A DNA stretch of 64,000 nt, from assembly GCF_026262505.1 (NCBI RefSeq), contig NC_067206.1, forward strand, positions 7,592,879-7,656,878, read 5' to 3'. Positions within the stretch are counted from its first letter, which is position 1, and each line of letters starts with the position of its first letter. Source of the stretch: Trichomonas vaginalis G3 (taxonomy: Eukaryota; Parabasalia; Trichomonadida; Trichomonadidae). The notes under the pieces were generated by a model, which ran no database searches, had not been told where the DNA came from, and worked only from the letters and a program-made list of their open reading frames with translations. The position numbers and the translations under genes are program-made. Of this stretch, positions 27,822 to 38,300 are shown one piece after another.

Positions 27822-29258
27822 ATGACTGCCGAAGAAACAAGTGGCCATGTAGTTAAAAATGATATCACAAACTCTACTCGAATTGATAAAGAATTATTAT
27901 CAAAGCATCTAAATGAAATTGTTGGAGAATGGGAATTCCAATCTCCGAAAGAAGTTGAATTTTTCGAAAATAAGTTTACTCAGGTTAGATTAGTCCGTTT
28001 TACAGACCGGCAACTCATTTCCTATCTGAATATAATTGATGATGGCAAACCTATTGCTCTTGACCTTGAATGGAACCCTTTTACTCGACAAAATGGAGTT
28101 AATCTATTTCAGTTGTGTACATCCAGAGGATGCTTACTTATTCATAGACGTTCTGGTCAGAAGAATGATGAATTTTTTGAATTCCTCAAAACTCATCAGT
28201 TCTTCATGAAAGATATTAGCAATGATTATCCAATGCTCCAAACAACATTTGGAAAAAACTTTCCATTTCAAGTTTGTGATGTTGCCGCTCAAATTCTTCG
28301 CCCAGAAAAAAAGTCTGAAAAATTTGAAAAAATGGTTGTACAATTTTCACATTTAAAACCGACTGGAAAGTTCAAAAATAAGAAAATTTCGCGCTCCAAA
28401 TGGGATAGGAATCTTAATCCACGCCAAATTCTTTATGCTGCATTTGATGCTGTTGGTCTTTATGCTTGTTTAGAAGAATTTCAAAAGTATAAATTTGAGT
28501 TTCTCCATCCAGAAGCAATCAAATCTATGTCTATGTCTATATCTAAAGCACGAGCTTCCAAGAAGGAGAAAAATAAGCCCCCATATGCAAAAGCATTGTC
28601 GAAGAAACTTGATCATATCAAAATTTTTGCCGAAGCATTTGAAACGGAAAAGAATAGGCATGATCCAGATTATTGCATCGATTTGAATGGAGTTTCAGAA
28701 CTAAAATTCGAAGAATTGCCAATGTTTGCTGATTTCTACAAGCAAAAATGGGATAAGCCATACATGAATGTTGAATTTGTAAAAGGAACAATATCAAAAG
28801 TCAGTATGGTTTTGTCATCAGATCCCAATCTTAAAGAAATACTGCACAACATTGATGATGGTTTAACAATGTCATTGGAAATAAAATATAATCCCAAAGA
28901 TGCTGATCCTTTTATTTCACTTATTGGTATTTGTTCATCTTTGGGATGCTTATTAATCAAATGCAAAGATGGAAAAGCATGCGATGATCTAAGAGAATTT
29001 ATTACTAACCATAAATTTGTTTTCATTTCCTCAAAACGTATCCACGATTATATGAAGAAAATGTTTGGTTCTGACTTCGAAATTCCAATTGATGAAGAGA
29101 AAATAAATCATCTCAACAATTACCAACATACTAATGTGCTTCTTTCAGTAGAATTAAACCATTCCGACTGGAATCAGGATGAGTATACTGATGCAATGGT
29201 ATTGAATTATGCAAATGGAGTTTCATATTTGTATCATTTCATTACGCATCACGTTTAA
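27822..29258 (+). CDS. Tandem DEDDy 3'-5' exonuclease-domain protein, second domain degenerate
   Basis: The protein is 478 aa from the ATG favoured by the upstream initiator; an in-frame ATG at 27,795 would add nine residues. Domain 1 (about 55-230) is a DEDDy exonuclease of the RNase D/WRN/EXD type with visible catalytic set: ALDLEW (Asp81, Glu83), ISNDYPML (Asp135) and ILYAAFDA (Tyr205, Asp209). Domain 2 (about 340-478) repeats the layout but has MSLEIKY for exo I and LNYANGVSYLY for exo III, losing the key Asp residues; HDYMKKMFG keeps the exo II Asp. So one active and one pseudo-exonuclease unit are likely, joined by a Lys-rich linker. A role in RNA or DNA end trimming is inferred from the family; substrate unknown. 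Confidence 0.8.
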   Translation: MTAEETSGHVVKNDITNSTRIDKELLSKHLNEIVGEWEFQSPKEVEFFENKFTQVRLVRFTDRQLISYLNIIDDGKPIALDLEWNPFTRQNGVNLFQLCTSRGCLLIHRRSGQKNDEFFEFLKTHQFFMKDISNDYPMLQTTFGKNFPFQVCDVAAQILRPEKKSEKFEKMVVQFSHLKPTGKFKNKKISRSKWDRNLNPRQILYAAFDAVGLYACLEEFQKYKFEFLHPEAIKSMSMSISKARASKKEKNKPPYAKALSKKLDHIKIFAEAFETEKNRHDPDYCIDLNGVSELKFEELPMFADFYKQKWDKPYMNVEFVKGTISKVSMVLSSDPNLKEILHNIDDGLTMSLEIKYNPKDADPFISLIGICSSLGCLLIKCKDGKACDDLREFITNHKFVFISSKRIHDYMKKMFGSDFEIPIDEEKINHLNNYQHTNVLLSVELNHSDWNQDEYTDAMVLNYANGVSYLYHFITHHV

Positions 29259-29743
29259 TTAAGTGAGTTCACATTTGTCTTTTAAATGATTTTCTTTAAA
29301 AATCTATATACAATAATTAATTATGCGCAGCAAATAACCTTGGCCAGAAATTATACAGCTTTATTTAAATATCCTGCTAACACAAATATATTGTTTCTCC
29401 CAAGTGCTGTTTTTCCATTTTGTAATTACCCTAATGGATAAGTTCTATAAATCCAACTTATATGCAAGTGCTAGACTATGGCTAAGATCTTTATAGACTC
29501 TCCCAATCAACGGAAAATTCAAAAAAAATAATATAAATGATTTTAAATATAATATTATTATATTGAATGGAAGAAGAATTATGATGACATTATTTGTTTC
29601 TTCAAATTCAATGCAATTATTGACATCTTGAATTAAATCTGAATATAAATGCGAAATAAGCTGAAAATCGGTATCGTCATTCCTTATGTTAAGCATTTTA
29701 TAATTATAAAAAAATAAAATCTCTGTGCACGTTTAGAGATAAA
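29259..29743. other. Intergenic spacer, no gene seen
   Basis: AT-rich spacer. An 83-codon minus-strand frame at 29,445-29,696 has no recognisable features and is not accepted. Confidence 0.55.
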
Positions 29744-32700
29744 ATGGAGGAACCTGAATCCTCGACAGCAGTTCCCCCACCTGAACAAAGTACAAGCCAA
29801 GCAGAGTCTCAGAACAGTGAGCAAGCAGAACTTGATTTATTTTTCGAAACCATAAGGAAACACACTAATAAAAAGGCAAGAGACATCAAACAGCGTCATT
29901 TAGAAGAAACTCATAATTTACGCAAGAAGTATAAGCAAGTTAAAGAGCAATTACGTATACAAAAGAAGTTTATGGACAATAAATTAATTTCCGAACAATT
30001 TTTGCAAGAGCAACTTAATAAAGCTACCGTTGAAGTCACACAGCTAAGACTTATACGCGAAGATCTCAATTCTTCTCTGAAGCAAGCTCAGGCTCAAATA
30101 ACGTATCTGACATCTGAGCTCGAAAAGGTTAGACAAGGGTATTCTGATGAAGATCAAGAGAAGCAGAAAGATTTAAATACACTAAAGGCTGAATTGAATG
30201 CTGCAAATGTAAGGATTGAACAAATGCAAGCTGAATTCCAAACGTCTAACGATCAGCTAATTCGTCAGAAAGATCATTTAAAGAAGGAGCTGAAAGAGGC
30301 TCAAAATCAGATTGAAGCATTACAAGATGAGCATTTCAATGCTGTTCAGAAGTCAACAACAATAGAAAACGAGCACGAAGCATCTAAAACTAATTTTGTT
30401 AAAATACAGCAAAAACTTTCTGAACTTAAATTAATCAACGAAAATCTCAAAGATAACGCTACAAAATTGAACCAAGAGCTTCAAAAAGAAAAGCAAAAGA
30501 ATGATCAGATGAAAAATGATTTGGAGCAAGCTCAATCAACAATAGCAAAATTGGAATACGAAAACGAAAATCTAACCCAAAAAGTAAATGATGAAGGAAG
30601 TACAGCAAAAGATAATTTAACTCGGCTTCAAAATGCGCTTGTCGAACTTGCTGAAGCAAAAACCCAAAAAGAGACCCTTGAATATGAATCGACAAGAGTA
30701 AATAGAGTTTTGCAAAAGCAACTTGATCTTGCCCAAACTAACTTGAAGACTGCTCAAGAAACAATTACCAATCAAACAGGAGAAATCGATAAGTTAAAAG
30801 ATACAATTGACAATATAGCGAGTGAATATAAAGATCAGAGTAGAGAATTAAATGCCGTGAGATCTCTTAAAGAAGGTGCAGAAAATGAACTTGAAAATGC
30901 AAGACAACAATTAATTCAAATGAATGAAATCATTGATACAGTTAAATCTGAAAGAGGTTCTTTACTTTCACAGATTGCTAAATCAGAAACTGATATTCAG
31001 GCAAAAGATGATCAAATAACTATATCTGAAAAGCAAATTATTACTCTTCAAAGTGAATCGACAAATCTTAAGGAAACAATCAAGAAATTAAATGCTCAAA
31101 TTGATACATTAAACGAAGAAAAATCCAAAGTTGTTGATGATGAAATATTGAAACTTAAAGATGAATTAAATAATTTACATGATCAATATTCCAAATTGGA
31201 AGAAGACAGAAATATGCTGGAAGCACAACTAGGTGAAGCTGAATCAAATGAAAATCTTTTGCAATCAAAAGTTGCAAGTCAAGAAAAAGAACTTGAATTT
31301 TTGAGGCAATTTTCAAAGAGAGATAATGATAAGTTTTCGAATTTAATAAATGAAAGAAAAACACTTGGAGAGCAAAATCAGTCACTTAAAGCACAACTTC
31401 AAACTTCAAAACAAGAAGAACAAAAATGCCGAAATACAATTTCATTAATTCAAGTCGAATTAGAAAATTCAAAGCAGGCAGCAAAAGAAAATGAAGTTAA
31501 ACTCGCAACAGCAATTGATGAGAAGACTAAATTGCAAACAACTATAGATTCATTAACAGAGCAACTTTCTAACTGCAAGGCAACTCTGTCAACTCTGAGA
31601 ACAGAAAATGCTGGATTAAAGAAATCACTTGCAAATGCAAAATCAACTATTGAATCAGGTGATTCTCAATTAGCTTTATTAAAACAAAATGAACAAGATG
31701 CATTAACAAAAATTGATACATTAAATCAAACTCTTTCGCAGCTTAAAGAGGAGAATAATAATTTAGTTTCCTCAAATACCCAATTTAATGATGAATTGGC
31801 TGATGCTGAAAACAAATATGAAGTTGAAAAGAAGGCCAAAGAAAAAGCATTATTGGAAACTCTTTCTTTGAAATCTCAATTAACGAACTCGCAAAATGAA
31901 TTAATAAATGTAAAGCAACAACTTGCACAAACAAAGGAAATATTATCACAGAGAATTGAATCTCTCAATGAAATGGTTGTTGAAAGCACAACAATAAGAT
32001 CTCAAATTGACGAAGCAAACATTTCTATCACTGCAGCAACAAGTGAAAAAGAAAAATTAGCTCAGAAACTTGCAGAAACGACAAGTCAATTGAAGAATGT
32101 AACGGATGAATGCGCTCAATTACATAAGAAGCTTCTTGAAACAGAACAAAAGATGTCAGAACAAGACCGAATAAGATCTGATAGTGAAGTTGCCGAAAAA
32201 GAAAAGGAACTGGAAACTCTCAAGGATGAAATAGAGAAGTTAAATAATCAAGTTAACAAGTTGAATTCAACAATTGAAGAACAAAAAGCAGAAATTGAAG
32301 AGCATAAAAAAGATATTGGAGACATGGAAAAGAAGGCATCAATTGATTCAACAACAATTAAATTATTAAGCACTAAATTATCATGTCTTTCTAGAGAAAA
32401 CTCTGTCCTAAGACAAGAAATTTCTTCATTAACTAGTGATAAAGAAGATCTTCGTGTGAAACATGAACAAGAAATTAAAGAACTAGAAAGTGTTCATTCA
32501 GAGAATATTGCAGATACGAGGGATCAAATGAATAACTCTGTCAAAGCAATAGCTGCAGAGAATCAGAAATTATCTGCCAAGATTAATGATTTACAAAGAG
32601 AAAAAGAAGATTTGTTGAAGCAAATTAAATCATCTGAAGAAACAACACAAAATACAATGAATGAATTAAACAACTTAAAGATGCAATTCGATGAGAACAT

Positions 32701-33535
32701 GAAACGTCTTGATGAAGTAAATGCAGAGAACTCTAAATTACAGAAAGAAGTTGTAAGTCAGATGAAAGCAGCCAATTTCAATCAGACAGCAAATATGAAA
32801 TCAAATATCCTTCAAAAACAGCTCATTGCAAGATTTGAAGTAATGCTTGGTAAATATGACAAACTCAAAGATGAAAAGAAGAAATTTATTGCTCAGAACG
32901 CAAAAATGGAGCAATTAAATGTATCAATTTCATCTCTTGAAGCTCAAATATCTTTGTTAAGACAAAAGATTGTTGAATTGACTGCTACAACTGAAGCTGC
33001 CTTAGCTGATAAAGAAGCAGCTGAAAAGAAATTGCAGGAACTTTATATTGAAATTAGAAAAGCATGCGGGTTTGGAGAGAAGGATGATAGACCAATTATA
33101 TCTATATTGCATTCAAACGAGCAACTACTCAAAGAATTATCAACTTTAAGAGAACTCGTTTCTCTTTCTCATAATGAAATTGAATCATTGATCAGTGCAA
33201 GAGGCACTCAAAGTCAAGAATATTCAGAATTAAAGAAACAATTAATAGCTGCACAATCAGAAAACGAAAAGTTGTTATATGAATGTGCATCGTTGAAAGC
33301 TAATTGTGATAAACTAAGTGTCGAACTGTCCAAAATCAGATTAGACAATGAACAATATCAGAAGGAGAAGGAAAACATGGATAAAGCGATTGTCACATTG
33401 AGGAAAACAATATCAATGCTAAAGAAGACACTTCAAACAAACGAGGACGAGAAGAATGCAATTAAGAAAGAGCTAATGGAAGTTAAAGTCAAATTCGATC
33501 TACGTGGTACTACTTGCTTAGAAAAAAGCGTCTAA
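29744..33535 (+). CDS. Long coiled-coil protein
   Basis: The protein is 1,263 aa. After a short acidic, Ser/Pro/Gln-rich head (1-45), nearly the whole chain is heptad-patterned Leu/Ile with Glu, Lys, Gln and Asn, giving an almost unbroken coiled coil from about 50 to 1,250. Small helix breaks occur near 880 and 1,110 (KACGFGEKDDRP). There is no motor, GRIP, kinase or membrane segment. Golgin, centrosomal, basal-body or cytoskeletal filament proteins have this shape, but coiled coils match each other by composition, so no orthologue can be named. The ATG at 29,744 is the first in the frame and begins MEEPESST. Confidence 0.8.
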   Translation: MEEPESSTAVPPPEQSTSQAESQNSEQAELDLFFETIRKHTNKKARDIKQRHLEETHNLRKKYKQVKEQLRIQKKFMDNKLISEQFLQEQLNKATVEVTQLRLIREDLNSSLKQAQAQITYLTSELEKVRQGYSDEDQEKQKDLNTLKAELNAANVRIEQMQAEFQTSNDQLIRQKDHLKKELKEAQNQIEALQDEHFNAVQKSTTIENEHEASKTNFVKIQQKLSELKLINENLKDNATKLNQELQKEKQKNDQMKNDLEQAQSTIAKLEYENENLTQKVNDEGSTAKDNLTRLQNALVELAEAKTQKETLEYESTRVNRVLQKQLDLAQTNLKTAQETITNQTGEIDKLKDTIDNIASEYKDQSRELNAVRSLKEGAENELENARQQLIQMNEIIDTVKSERGSLLSQIAKSETDIQAKDDQITISEKQIITLQSESTNLKETIKKLNAQIDTLNEEKSKVVDDEILKLKDELNNLHDQYSKLEEDRNMLEAQLGEAESNENLLQSKVASQEKELEFLRQFSKRDNDKFSNLINERKTLGEQNQSLKAQLQTSKQEEQKCRNTISLIQVELENSKQAAKENEVKLATAIDEKTKLQTTIDSLTEQLSNCKATLSTLRTENAGLKKSLANAKSTIESGDSQLALLKQNEQDALTKIDTLNQTLSQLKEENNNLVSSNTQFNDELADAENKYEVEKKAKEKALLETLSLKSQLTNSQNELINVKQQLAQTKEILSQRIESLNEMVVESTTIRSQIDEANISITAATSEKEKLAQKLAETTSQLKNVTDECAQLHKKLLETEQKMSEQDRIRSDSEVAEKEKELETLKDEIEKLNNQVNKLNSTIEEQKAEIEEHKKDIGDMEKKASIDSTTIKLLSTKLSCLSRENSVLRQEISSLTSDKEDLRVKHEQEIKELESVHSENIADTRDQMNNSVKAIAAENQKLSAKINDLQREKEDLLKQIKSSEETTQNTMNELNNLKMQFDENMKRLDEVNAENSKLQKEVVSQMKAANFNQTANMKSNILQKQLIARFEVMLGKYDKLKDEKKKFIAQNAKMEQLNVSISSLEAQISLLRQKIVELTATTEAALADKEAAEKKLQELYIEIRKACGFGEKDDRPIISILHSNEQLLKELSTLRELVSLSHNEIESLISARGTQSQEYSELKKQLIAAQSENEKLLYECASLKANCDKLSVELSKIRLDNEQYQKEKENMDKAIVTLRKTISMLKKTLQTNEDEKNAIKKELMEVKVKFDLRGTTCLEKSV

Positions 33536-34477
33536 TTTATTTTATTTTTTATTTGTTATATATTTCGGTATTAAATATACTAGTATGTTTGCCATTAATT
33601 TAATAAATGCCATTTTTTAAAAGATGTTTCGGGATTGATGAGAAAAGAATACGGATTCGGATGTTTTATCCAAAAAAATGAATAGTTATCGACCAAACGT
33701 ATGTTTTATTATAATTTTTAACCTATTTTATAATTTAATATAATTTTAATTCTTTTATTGTTACTTGGAAAAAATTATTAAAAAATTAAGTAACAGTAAT
33801 GAATCAATTTTCTCTTAACATATATGAAAGGATCTATATTCTCTTAATATATACTCACGTTCCAGTTTATAATTGCTGACAAACTGGCCAAATAAGAAAT
33901 CAAACTGTAGCACTTTTCTAAAATCGAAGCCGCAGCCAATATGAAAGCTATAATCATATATGTTAATGTAATTGCAAGTTTAAACTTTTAATCTCGAATA
34001 AATGTATTTGCCTGATTTTCAGTGGGATTATTTTTTTGAAAGGATTTGACTCTTCATCTCTCAAAATTCAAATGGATCTGATTCGGAAATAATCCATATC
34101 AAAATAGAGTTGGCAAATTAGAACATTTTATAAGGAATATCGGAAACGAATTTTTTTTTAGATTATTGTTAGTTTTGAATTTTTCTCTGATTGAATAATA
34201 TGAAAGTTACGAGAAAATAATTCAGAATTGTAATTAATAAGTAATCGTTATTAATTTCTGAGCCAAATAATCGTTATCACTTATGAAAATTTGAATGTAT
34301 TTATAATTTGGAATTATTTAATTGAAATAATTTCTGTTTCTGGATCGATATATACGAATATCAAAATACAAGAGAAATTGAAACCGTTTGCCATATTTAA
34401 TTTTTGTTATATTTTATAAATCCGCAATGTCAGATCTGACAGGCAATTGAAGGAAATTATATTGTAATTGAAAATTA
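33536..34477. other. Intergenic spacer, about 0.94 kb, no gene seen
   Basis: Very AT-rich. A short direct repeat of TTCTCTTAAxATATA occurs near 33,811 and 33,838. No coding frame or RNA gene is seen. Confidence 0.55.
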
Positions 34478-34483
34478 TCATTA
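34478..34483 (+). promoter_or_regulatory. Initiator (Inr) of the repeat-peptide gene
   Basis: TCATTA with A(+1) at 34,480, ten nucleotides before the ATG at 34,490. This is a textbook trichomonad initiator position and supports the downstream short gene as real. Confidence 0.65.
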
Positions 34484-34489
34484 TTTAAT

Positions 34490-35179
34490 ATGTTTGCATT
34501 GGCTATTCTTGCATCATCAAGAGCCTCGCGCATTTCAAAGATCAAACCACAATCATCAAAGCGCATCCCATTTCCTCTGATTCCAGTGTTAGGTGAAGAT
34601 GGAATTCTCAAACCTGACTACAGACATCTTTTCCGCCATATTGAGCTAAATGCAGAAGAATCAGCATCTGATGATGACAACATTCCATTTCTCATTCCTG
34701 CTTTCAAATTTTTAGGCCCTATAATTGTTGAACAGTTAATTAAGAGAATTATCCCCAATTCGGAAACCAATTCAATATTTCCGCCCCCTTACTATCGCTT
34801 CAATGCAGAAGAAGCAGTAAGTGATGATGATGTTAACAGAATTCTTGGAGGAATTGTTCTTGGCCATTTATTGAGGAGAGGTCGCTCACACAATTCAGAA
34901 TTCAATTCGATGTATCAACTTCCTGAATATTTTACTAATTCAGAAGAGGCATTAGGTGATGATGACAACTTTCCATGGGATAAAATCTTTCGGTTTGTTT
35001 TGAAGGGTATAGGAAGAAAAGGAACTAAATGGTTATTTGATCGAATTGCTCCCCGTAATTCTGAAGCTAATCTTTATCGCCCATATTATCCACCATATCA
35101 TCCCCCAATTATTCCCCCATGTTTTCCACCATATCATCGCCCAATTTCTCCATTCAAACCAATATGGAAAAGCTACTAA
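34490..35179 (+). CDS. Secreted-looking repeat protein, candidate multi-peptide precursor
   Basis: A 229-aa protein not recognised as any known family. It starts with a short hydrophobic stretch (MFALAILASSRAS), similar in size to the brief signal peptides of trichomonad secreted hydrolases. Three acidic linkers follow: NAEESASDDDN (54-64), NAEEAVSDDD (105-114) and NSEEALGDDDN (150-160). After each comes a hydrophobic, basic, probably amphipathic segment: about 65-90 (ending KRIIPN), 115-135 (ILGGIVLGHLLRRGRSHN) and 161-190 (FRFVLKGIGRKGTKWLFDRI). Each ends N-S-E. The tail (195-229) is Pro/Tyr/His-rich. Acidic propieces alternating with cationic helices is the layout of antimicrobial or pore-forming peptide precursors. 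This function is inference. Single initiator at -10; stop overlaps TAAAA. It is convergent with the BEACH gene 161 bp away. Confidence 0.7.
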   Translation: MFALAILASSRASRISKIKPQSSKRIPFPLIPVLGEDGILKPDYRHLFRHIELNAEESASDDDNIPFLIPAFKFLGPIIVEQLIKRIIPNSETNSIFPPPYYRFNAEEAVSDDDVNRILGGIVLGHLLRRGRSHNSEFNSMYQLPEYFTNSEEALGDDDNFPWDKIFRFVLKGIGRKGTKWLFDRIAPRNSEANLYRPYYPPYHPPIIPPCFPPYHRPISPFKPIWKSY

Positions 35180-35340
35180 AATAAAAAATCGTTTGATTTT
35201 TTAAAACTATATTTGATCATTTTTATTCTTGAAAAAAACTGAGTATAATTTTAAAAAAGTTAAGTTTTATGATCAAATATTTTTTGTTATCCTAGATAAA
35301 GAAAAAAATCAAATTACAAATAAATAATTATAACAACTTC

Positions 35341-38300
35341 TTACTCATTATTCTTGCCCTTATGTGCGTGATGAACACCATGGCCATGGCGGTGAGTGTG
35401 TTTTCCGCCTTCATCGTGCAAGCGATGCTTGCTGCGGTGATGGTGATGATGAGGAAGTTCTTGGTCATCATTCTTTGACTTCTTACTGCCTTTCTTCTTC
35501 TTGTCATCTTTCTTCTTAGACTTCTCTTCCTTCTTTGGTTTCTCTTCTGGTTTCTTCTCTTCTTTTGGTTTCTCTTCTGGTTTCTTCTCTTCCTTCTTTG
35601 GTTTTTCTTCTGGTTTCTTTTCTTCCTTTTTTGGTTTTTCTTCTGGTTTCTTTTCTTCCTTTGGCTTTAGTGTTGTGATGTAATCAACAGAAGACTCGGA
35701 GTAATAATCTGATTCAGAGATGTCTTTGTCCTTCTTCTCTTGTTTCTTTGGCTTCTTTTCTTCCTTCTTTGGTTCTGGCTTCTTCTCTTCCTTCTTTGGT
35801 TCTGGTTTCTTTTCTTCCTTCTTTGGTTCTGGTTTCTTTTCTTCCTTCTTTGGTTCTGGTTTCTTTTCTTCCTTCTTTGGTTCGGGCTTCTTCTCTTCCT
35901 TCTTTGGTTCGGGCTTCTTTTCGTCTTCTGAATCAGAATAGTATTCGTCAGAATAATAGTAATCGTTGTCTTTCTTCTTTATTTCGACATCAATCTTTGT
36001 CTTTGGCTTCTCTTCTTCCTTCTTTGGTTCTGGTTTCTTTTCCTCTTTCTTTGGTTCAGGCTTCTTTTCTTCCTTTGGCTTCTCTTCGAACTTGAATTTC
36101 TCATCATCTGAGTATTCAACAATAGAAAGTTTCTTGTGTTTGATTTCTTTCTTTGGCTCTGGTTTCTTTTCTGATTCGGAATCAGAGTAGTATTCATCGG
36201 AATAATAGTAATCATTATCTTTCTTCTTTTCTTCCTTCTTTGGTTCTGGTTTCTTTTCTTCCTCCTTCTTTGGTTCTGGCTTCTTCTCTTCTTCCTTCTT
36301 TGGTTCTTCCTTTGGCTTCTCTTCTACCTTGATTTCAACCTTCTTTTCTTCCTTCTTTGGCTTCTTTTCAGATGATTCGGAGTCAGAGTAATAAGCATCA
36401 GAGTAATCATCCGAATATTCAACTTTCTGCTTCTTTGGCTTCTCTTCTTCCTTTTTTGGTTCTTCCTTAGGCTTCTCTTCAACCTTTGGTTTTTCTTCCT
36501 CTTTAGGTTTCTCTTCTCCCTTCTTTTCCTCCTTTTCAGATAATGAATCGGAGTAATAAGCGTCAGATGAGTAATATTCCTTCTTTGATTCATCCTTTGG
36601 CTTTTCTTCTTCAGCCTTAGCTTCAACGACAACTTCCTTTGGCTTCTCTTCTTCTTCCTTTGGCTTCTCTTCTTCTTCTTCCTTTGTTTTTTCTTCTTCT
36701 TCAACTTTGATTTCGACGGCTGCTTCTTCCTTTGGCTTCTTTTCTTCTTCTTTCTCCTTTGGTTTCTCTTCGTCGTCTGATGATGATGAGGAGGATGAAG
36801 ATGAATCTGGAACTTCGATTTGTTCAACTGGCATATCAGGTAACTCGATTGATCTCTCTGCGACAGGAAGTGATGGTTCTCCTGTTTCGCCTTCTGCGGC
36901 AACAGGAGCTGTGATTGGTGTTGGCTCGTATGGTTTGAGTGGTTCATTTCTGCAGCGCTGGCAAACACCTTTGACGAGGCATTTGTTGCATGTGTATCTG
37001 CCGCAGACTGTGCACAAACCACTTCCGATTGCGACACTGACCATTCCACCGATTGGCTGTGGCTTCTTCTCTCCGCAAGAGACACAAGCGTCGAACAACT
37101 CGTCCTGGACAAACTTGCGTCCGATCTTTGATGGAGAAACAGAGTAAGCCTGGGATTGGTCATCGAGAGCAACGATTGCGCCACCATTTGCAACGATTCT
37201 GAGAGAGATGATTGGGTTCTGAGATACAGAGTAATCGAAGATCTGTTGTATCTTCTTCTGGAGGATGTCCAACTCGAAGATTGCGACATGTCCATTAGCG
37301 AAACCGACTGCGAAGAATGGCTTCTCATCGAATGATGTTCTTGCGGAATCTGTGATGGAAATGCATTCTTCAGATAACTCGATATCAGCGATATCAGTGA
37401 AATCTGAGTAGATGCAGTAGATCTTGTTGTCTGTCATCGCGTAGATGACGTGTGAGATGTCGTCGTATGCGATTGCTTTGATTCCCGCGAGATCTTTCTT
37501 CATCGAAAGGAATCCGCTAACGATATCAAAGACATACAACCCCTTCTCAGTGGAAACAAGCAAGAAATGACCGAGACGTGGTAAGCAGAGGCAGACTGGC
37601 ATTGATCCTGGTAATGCGATGTTCTTTGTGGAGTAGTTAAGTGCGAAAGTGATTGTAACAATGCCATGTGGAGAAGCAACAGCAACCATTGATGAATCTG
37701 GTGAATTTGTGTATGATACACATTCATCAATTCTCCTCTTGCTGAAGCCGAGACGAGATTCATGATCTCCTGTGAATACGATGTTTCCTTCTTCATTGTA
37801 AACCTTGTTGACACCTTCTGGAGTGACCAACTTAGTGATGTTGATGTACATTGGAGAGTTAATGATTGTTACAAGTTGTGCAACATCGCGTGGTGGATGT
37901 TGTTGCTGGAATACTTGGATTGGGCACTGTCCGAAGTTGTTGACAGCATCAGCTTGTCCTTGTGGATCCATTGCAACGATTTCTCCGTTTTCATCTCTGA
38001 TGTTTGATGTAAGGGAATAAGCTGTTGGAAGGAATAAGTTGTTGGCATCCTTTGCACCTTGTCCACGTGATTTGTAACCGAAGATTAAGTCGATCCATGG
38101 AGAAATGTCTTGGTTTTCAAGAGCAATTCTGTTTCTCCAGATGAACTGAAGTGGATCAGCTCCCCAAGGTGGAAGAATGACATTGGAAATCTTTTTTCCA
38201 TCTGTTCTGTCTTGGATTGGAAGATCGTTTGTGTTCTTAAGGAACATCGGGAATGAGAAGAATTCTGGGATGAGTTCCTTAAGATCTGTCTGGTTTGTCT

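Noticed and set aside
29445-29696. 83-codon minus-strand frame
   Set aside because: Hydrophobic AT-rich codons only; no motif or promoter signal.
36324-37328. 334-codon second frame inside the BEACH gene
   Set aside because: Shadow of the repetitive charged tail and WD region in another frame.
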